From assembly GCA_049680365.1 (NCBI GenBank), contig JBAUHQ010000010.1, forward strand, positions 1 through 18,528: a DNA stretch of 18,528 nt, in the 5' to 3' direction. The notes beneath the pieces were generated by a model. It had not been told where the DNA came from. It saw only the letters and a program-made list of their open reading frames with translations, and made no database searches. The translations under genes and the position numbers were made by a program. The DNA is from K23-9 sp049680365. GTDB lineage: Bacteria; Planctomycetota; Planctomycetia; Pirellulales; Pirellulaceae. Below, piece after piece: positions 14,782 through 18,528 of the stretch (position 1 is its first letter; each line of letters starts with the position of its first letter).

Positions 14782-17277
14782 TCAAAAGATCCCGCCAGCT
14801 CCTGGCGGGATCTTTTCTTTTGGTGTCTCCATCGGCTTGAATAAACTCATGCCATACCGTCGCCCTTTGCGAAAAGCGACCGGATCCAGCTCACTATCAC
14901 CCTGAATGGGACGACCAGGTTTCAACGAATCATCGTTGACCTCGATCCCCAGAAAGAACAGCACGGGCGACTCTTCGGCGGTCACGATAAAAAAGGGGGC
15001 GTGCCCCAAGTGGTTCACTTCGCCATCGTCGTAACGAAATAAGTAGTCACCATGAATTGGCTGTCCCCGCTCCGCCAAGTCTTCTAAGCGGATTCGCTCG
15101 AACCGCTTTTTCCAATGATCCGCTGGCAACTGAATCGCGCGTGCGCCAAGCAACCGAATCGCGCGACAGCTCTTGCCATCATCAAGCTTATACTCCGTTC
15201 CCATCAAGTCGAAACCTTCGTTGCGAGCCCAAGTGGCAATCTCGTCCAACGGCAAATCCTGCTTCTCCATTGCTTGCCAACGCTGCGGTAGATTGCATTT
15301 TCGTCCGGTATCCAGATCGACAAAGCTTGTATAGGTTTTTCCCGCTTGTACCGGCTCTAGCATTGCGTTGCCGCTGGTGGCAGTCGTTTCATAGTCGATT
15401 CCCAATTGCACCGGAACAATTTCGGCAGGTTTCGCGCGCGGTAAATCCACCACACGCCATTGTTTGGAAACGTCCAGGTTCACGGCGTTTGCCTCCCACC
15501 AAGTCGCCCATTTCATAGCGTGCCGTTCCATCAGTTCGCGTTTCAGTTCTTGTTGAGCCGAAGTACCTGTGGGCCGAATTCCATAGACTTGCGAATCATC
15601 GAAGTCATGAGCTGTTAGTTCGTGAATCGCGCCAAACACTTCGCGAATCGGTCGCCCCAAGTCATATTCGTTTCCCTTATCAGGAGTTTCCAAATCAAAT
15701 TTCTGAGCAAACGCAGCTAGTTTCCCATTGTCGCTGCGCAAACCCATGTCAGATCCATGAGTGCGATAGACACGCGGAATCGATCGAATCAAAGCAGGCA
15801 CAACGCGGCGGTCACCGATCGCTCGCATCGTAAATCCTAGGCAACGAAACATCATGTTGTCTTCGGTCGCATCCAGTTCAGCGATCAGTTCGGGCACCGC
15901 ATCGGGACCACACTCGACTAAGTCGTGCAGCGTCTGTAGCCACGGTTCCTTAAACAAGAACTCACGCTGATTAAACACTTCCAATTGATCTAAGAGTCTG
16001 GCTGCTTTTGTGTCACCGCGATCGCGACTCGGCATTGCGTCTTCAATCGACTCGCGAAGTTGCTTCTCGTGTTTGGCGATCGCCCGCATCTTCACACTCG
16101 GATCACTGGCGATATTGAGTCTTTTTCCGGGAACAAGGTGAGCTTTCAGTTCTTCGCCATCGATGACTTCCACGTTGATCGAGGCCGCGCCGCCCATCAA
16201 GTACAGATAGTTTTTTCCCGGTGCGACTCGGATTCGGAACGATCCATCGTCTTGGACGTTCGTCGAGGTCACCGCCGCGCCGGATCTCGGCCGCGCAGGC
16301 CCGTAGTGTGCCACGCGTAAGTCACCAGCAGGCGGCTCGTCTTCTCCTCCAATACCGATCACGTTTCCATGGACGATCGCGCCGCGAACCAGCTTGATGT
16401 CGGCGCCTGCAACCGTTTTGCCAGAAACTGCTTTGATCGAATCGACCGCGACGGCGATCCGATCGTCCATTTCTGCCCAAATGTTGTAACGATCAGGCGT
16501 CATCCGCAATTCGTAAATCCCGTCAGCGTCGGTCCGGCTTTGATACCATCCGCTATCGGCAACGCCTTGTGCACTGACGATTGTGCCGGCGACGGGCTGA
16601 TTAGTGACAGCATCCACAACGCGTCCCGTCACGATAGCTGGCGACTCCAGTTGAACACGCAAGACTTGCGGGACGGATTCGAACATCGTGCTGGTTCGAG
16701 CGAAGTCAGGATGGTCGATCAATAGACTCATCCGCTGCTGCCCAGGATTATCCGGCCGCCACGGTTTCATGTCGCTGATGCGGAATACTCCCTTGTCGTC
16801 CGTTAGAGCGTTCAGCACGCCGGCAATGGGTTCTCGATTGAAACCACTGGGCAGTTGTGCCGTAGCACCAGCGACCGGCTTCCCATTCGGTCCGGTCACG
16901 TACCCGATCAGCGTGGCAGGCTGGTTGTGAAGCGTTGCTTTGACTCGCTTACCTTCCAAATGTTCGCGACTTATCCGCATTGAAAAGGAAGCATGATCTT
17001 TCGCAGTGACTGTAACCAAGTAGCGTGTGTTACCGTACTGATCCGATTCGACTGCGAGCGGTTTAAATTGGAAGGCACCTTCCTGATCCGTCGCAACTGT
17101 TTCGACGAGCTCAATTTCGCTCATTGCGTCAGCGCTGTAATAAAGCGTTGCCGTGGCACTGGAGACAGGCTTGCCGTCATTGTCAGTGCACACGCCAGGG
17201 ATCTGCGGTTCGTTGGCCATCGCCACAGAAGTAACCGCGAAAAATGCGAAAGCGGTAGTGAAGTTCTGAATACACAT
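14782..17277 (-). CDS. Large predicted exported protein with carboxypeptidase-regulatory-like repeats and HEAT-like region
   Basis: Function unknown. The 831-residue protein starts with a signal-peptide-like leader (1-21, FTTAFAFFAVTSVAMA, then NEPQ). At least three beta-sandwich repeats of the carboxypeptidase-regulatory type follow at ~25-115, ~120-210 and ~213-290, each with the pattern G-x-V, GKPV or NQPVAGA, then a DxxGxF/Y turn; a fourth more divergent copy covers ~297-370. Residues ~375-500 are helical, with a HEAT-like segment (GPDAVPELIAELDATED, then GDRRVVPALIRSI). The C-terminal ~300 residues are not recognised. The start is well supported: GGGGAG lies 9 nt upstream of the ATG. The last ten codons lie inside the terminator stem shared with sodA. 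An insertion sequence ends ~80 bp upstream. Such proteins in planctomycetes are often extracytoplasmic; any role in surface or polymer binding is inference. Confidence 0.82.
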   Translation of the reverse strand: MCIQNFTTAFAFFAVTSVAMANEPQIPGVCTDNDGKPVSSATATLYYSADAMSEIELVETVATDQEGAFQFKPLAVESDQYGNTRYLVTVTAKDHASFSMRISREHLEGKRVKATLHNQPATLIGYVTGPNGKPVAGATAQLPSGFNREPIAGVLNALTDDKGVFRISDMKPWRPDNPGQQRMSLLIDHPDFARTSTMFESVPQVLRVQLESPAIVTGRVVDAVTNQPVAGTIVSAQGVADSGWYQSRTDADGIYELRMTPDRYNIWAEMDDRIAVAVDSIKAVSGKTVAGADIKLVRGAIVHGNVIGIGGEDEPPAGDLRVAHYGPARPRSGAAVTSTNVQDDGSFRIRVAPGKNYLYLMGGAASINVEVIDGEELKAHLVPGKRLNIASDPSVKMRAIAKHEKQLRESIEDAMPSRDRGDTKAARLLDQLEVFNQREFLFKEPWLQTLHDLVECGPDAVPELIAELDATEDNMMFRCLGFTMRAIGDRRVVPALIRSIPRVYRTHGSDMGLRSDNGKLAAFAQKFDLETPDKGNEYDLGRPIREVFGAIHELTAHDFDDSQVYGIRPTGTSAQQELKRELMERHAMKWATWWEANAVNLDVSKQWRVVDLPRAKPAEIVPVQLGIDYETTATSGNAMLEPVQAGKTYTSFVDLDTGRKCNLPQRWQAMEKQDLPLDEIATWARNEGFDLMGTEYKLDDGKSCRAIRLLGARAIQLPADHWKKRFERIRLEDLAERGQPIHGDYLFRYDDGEVNHLGHAPFFIVTAEESPVLFFLGIEVNDDSLKPGRPIQGDSELDPVAFRKGRRYGMSLFKPMETPKEKIPPGAGGIF
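14784..14816. terminator. Bidirectional intrinsic terminator
   Basis: The 15-nt arms AAAAGATCCCGCCAG (14784-14798) and CTGGCGGGATCTTTT (14802-14816) are perfectly complementary around a 3-nt loop. The GC-rich core is flanked by A4 and T4 (then CTTTT), so it works as rho-independent terminator in both directions. It serves sodA on the plus strand. On the minus strand it overlaps the last ten codons and the stop of the large exported-protein gene. Confidence 0.93.
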
Positions 17278-17356
17278 CAGTTGGCTCTCCCCAAAGAAAG
17301 TAGCCCTGATTGTACGGCACGCGCTGCTGCGACGCTCTATGGCCCAATCTCGATGT
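17278..17356 (-). promoter_or_regulatory. Leader of the large exported-protein gene, bounded by the IS end
   Basis: 79 bp between the start codon and the putative insertion-sequence end. It contains the GGGGAG ribosome binding site (17287-17292). No convincing -35/-10 pair is seen on the minus strand, so the native promoter may have been displaced by the insertion. Confidence 0.4.
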
Positions 17357-18528
17357 CAGGGCAAATCACTTTTTGAATCTACGTAGGATTTTGAGCAATT
17401 CGCTTGGTTTCGTCGCCATGGTTCTAAGGGCGGGTGCGATCGCCTTGTAGCCGTTGGTTCGTAGTAGGGTGATCGCTGTGTTGCGAAGTGTCGCCAAATT
17501 CTCTGGAACCTGTCCCGTTCGAGCACGACACTTGTCCTCCCCCATCGTCACGTCGCGCACCCAGTGCAGCCGATTCTCGATGCCCCAGTGACCTCGATTC
17601 AGTGCAAGCAGATCACGGGCATTGGCTCTCTTTGCATCCAAGCTGGTGATCGCGTGTGAAACTTCGGTCGTTCTTGTGTCGCCGACGATTCGTGTTCGCT
17701 CGATACGAATCGCTTGAGCGAAGCCAGGCCACTGGAGATAGCCAGCCAGACGACTGCTGCACTGGAGATGGCGAATTTCAATTCGCCCGTGGCCTTTGTC
17801 GACGTCGCGAAACTCGTCATGCTGCTGAAGGCGCAAGCGTTCGCTGTAGGGGGGAAAGGCCGGGGTTGAACTCCGACGCAATGGTCTTGTTCAACTCCGG
17901 CTGATTGTCTTTGACGGTGATCAGATAGTCGCCACCGTCCTCAACGATCTGCTGGCACAACTTGCGTTGACAGAACATCGCGTCGCCGGTCAGCACGGTG
18001 CCTTGCAGATCAACGGACTTCAAGAGCGTCATCGCGGCTCGATGTTCATTTGTCGTCGATGGCATTTTGAGCTGGGCAAGGACGCCTCCGGTGGCGTGAT
18101 CGAGCAATCCGAGCAAGTGAATGCTCTGCCCGTGAGGCTGAAGAGTTCCACAAAGCGTTTTGCCGTCCAGTGCGACACCACGTTGTTGGTTGGGCTCGAT
18201 GTCGATGAGCCGGGTGGCCCATTTGCGAATGGCGTTTTCAAGTGCTTGTGCTGGCAACTTCAAGAGCAGCTTGCGATAGCAGTTCGTCGTAGGTGGCCGC
18301 CGCGTGAAACCCAACGCATGCCAGAACTCAGGTTCTTGGTTGCGGATGAACTGTGCGATGGCGGTGCAACCGGTCGCGCCGGTAAGCAGTCCACAAATCG
18401 TCGCCGCCAGCATGGCAGCTAAAGGATGGCGTCGTCCCTTTCGCCCGCGAGGATCGGGAATTGCAGCCAAGATGGCTATCAACTCCCCGTCTGCGGGGAT
18501 GTTCAAGCTGGTATCTCCGTAAGGTCAA
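17357..18528 (-). mobile_element. ISAs1-family insertion sequence (right part outside window)
   Basis: The element is defined by an ISAs1/H-repeat-type transposase that fills it. The left boundary is tentatively set at CAGGGCAAATCAC (17357-17369), which begins nine bases beyond the transposase stop and starts with CAGGG, as I would expect for an ISAs1 terminal repeat. The other terminus lies beyond position 18528, so the repeat pair and target duplication cannot be checked here. The transposase is frameshifted, so this copy is probably not autonomous. Confidence 0.6.
17366..18506 (-). pseudogene. ISAs1-family DDE transposase, broken by a frameshift
   Basis: The gene starts at TTG 18506, with GGAG 8 nt upstream, and reads MNIPADGELIAILAAIPDPR; the first frame stops at 17817. 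The rest (QQHDEFRDVDKGHGRIEIRH to the end at 17366) continues in the +1 frame. Removing a single C, either from the CCCC run (17862-17865) or from the C6 run (17849-17854, minus-strand sense), restores one ~380-residue transposase. Catalytic residues are Asp114 (VALDGKTL) and Asp175 (LTGDAMFCQ) in the first part and the Glu of HWGIENRLHW in the second, so the break separates the DDE triad. The family is recognisable by DKGHGRIE and by DVTMGEDKCRARTG. Programmed frameshifting is possible but is not typical of ISAs1 elements as far as I know. Confidence 0.85.

Noticed and set aside
18482..18500. CCCCG/CGGGG hairpin near the transposase start
   Set aside because: Inside the coding sequence for IPADGE, explained by codon choice; not at the element terminus.
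1..18528. CRISPR array, defence island, prophage or biosynthetic cluster
   Set aside because: I looked for regularly spaced repeats, Cas, restriction, toxin-antitoxin, phage structural and synthase motifs and saw none.

Overview
The window looks like chromosome from a planctomycete, most likely a Rhodopirellula-like member of the Pirellulaceae. This rests on moderate GC content, weak or absent Shine-Dalgarno sites at many genes, and family-specific flavours that I recall from this group: an ECF-type sigma factor opening with SLSEVD, a hybrid HD-GYP/PAS/GGDEF protein, a large secreted protein with carboxypeptidase-regulatory-like repeats, and an ISAs1 transposase. The taxonomic call is inference from recognised protein styles, not from a search.

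Region 1 (1-3024, all minus strand) is an MCE/Mla-type lipid transport operon transcribed in the order mlaE (permease), mlaF (ATPase), mlaD (MCE substrate-binding protein, cut off by the window start). mlaE and mlaF overlap by ATGA. Directly upstream on the same strand is a sigma-54-dependent NtrC-family response regulator (3165-4601). About 400 bp of non-coding DNA separates it from a divergent NarL/LuxR-type response regulator (4999-5640). No histidine kinase is visible.

Region 2 (5861-10588) is housekeeping. It holds seryl-tRNA synthetase serS and an M20 dipeptidase-like metallopeptidase on the minus strand. The plus strand carries the ClpS adaptor and the tRNA methylthiotransferase MtaB as a close tandem pair. 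The ~300 bp divergent gap between the peptidase and clpS contains a decayed tRNA-like stretch and a possible leader terminator.

Region 3 (10608-14697) is signalling and stress. It holds an ECF-like sigma factor (minus), a 753-residue protein with a degenerate HD-GYP domain, PAS domain, intact GGEEF domain and an unrecognised C-terminal domain, and a manganese-type superoxide dismutase.

Region 4 (14782-18528, minus strand) is a large predicted exported protein with carboxypeptidase-regulatory-like repeats and a HEAT-like helical part. Its last codons form one arm of a perfect bidirectional terminator shared with sodA. Upstream of it lies an ISAs1-family insertion sequence whose transposase is broken by a single frameshift; the element runs off the window end.

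I see no CRISPR array, intact tRNA or rRNA gene, prophage, defence island or biosynthetic cluster. The most unusual points are the remodelled ClpS pocket, the degenerate HD-GYP fused to an intact GGDEF, the coding-sequence-embedded terminator, the MlaE Glu-to-Val change and the tRNA relic.
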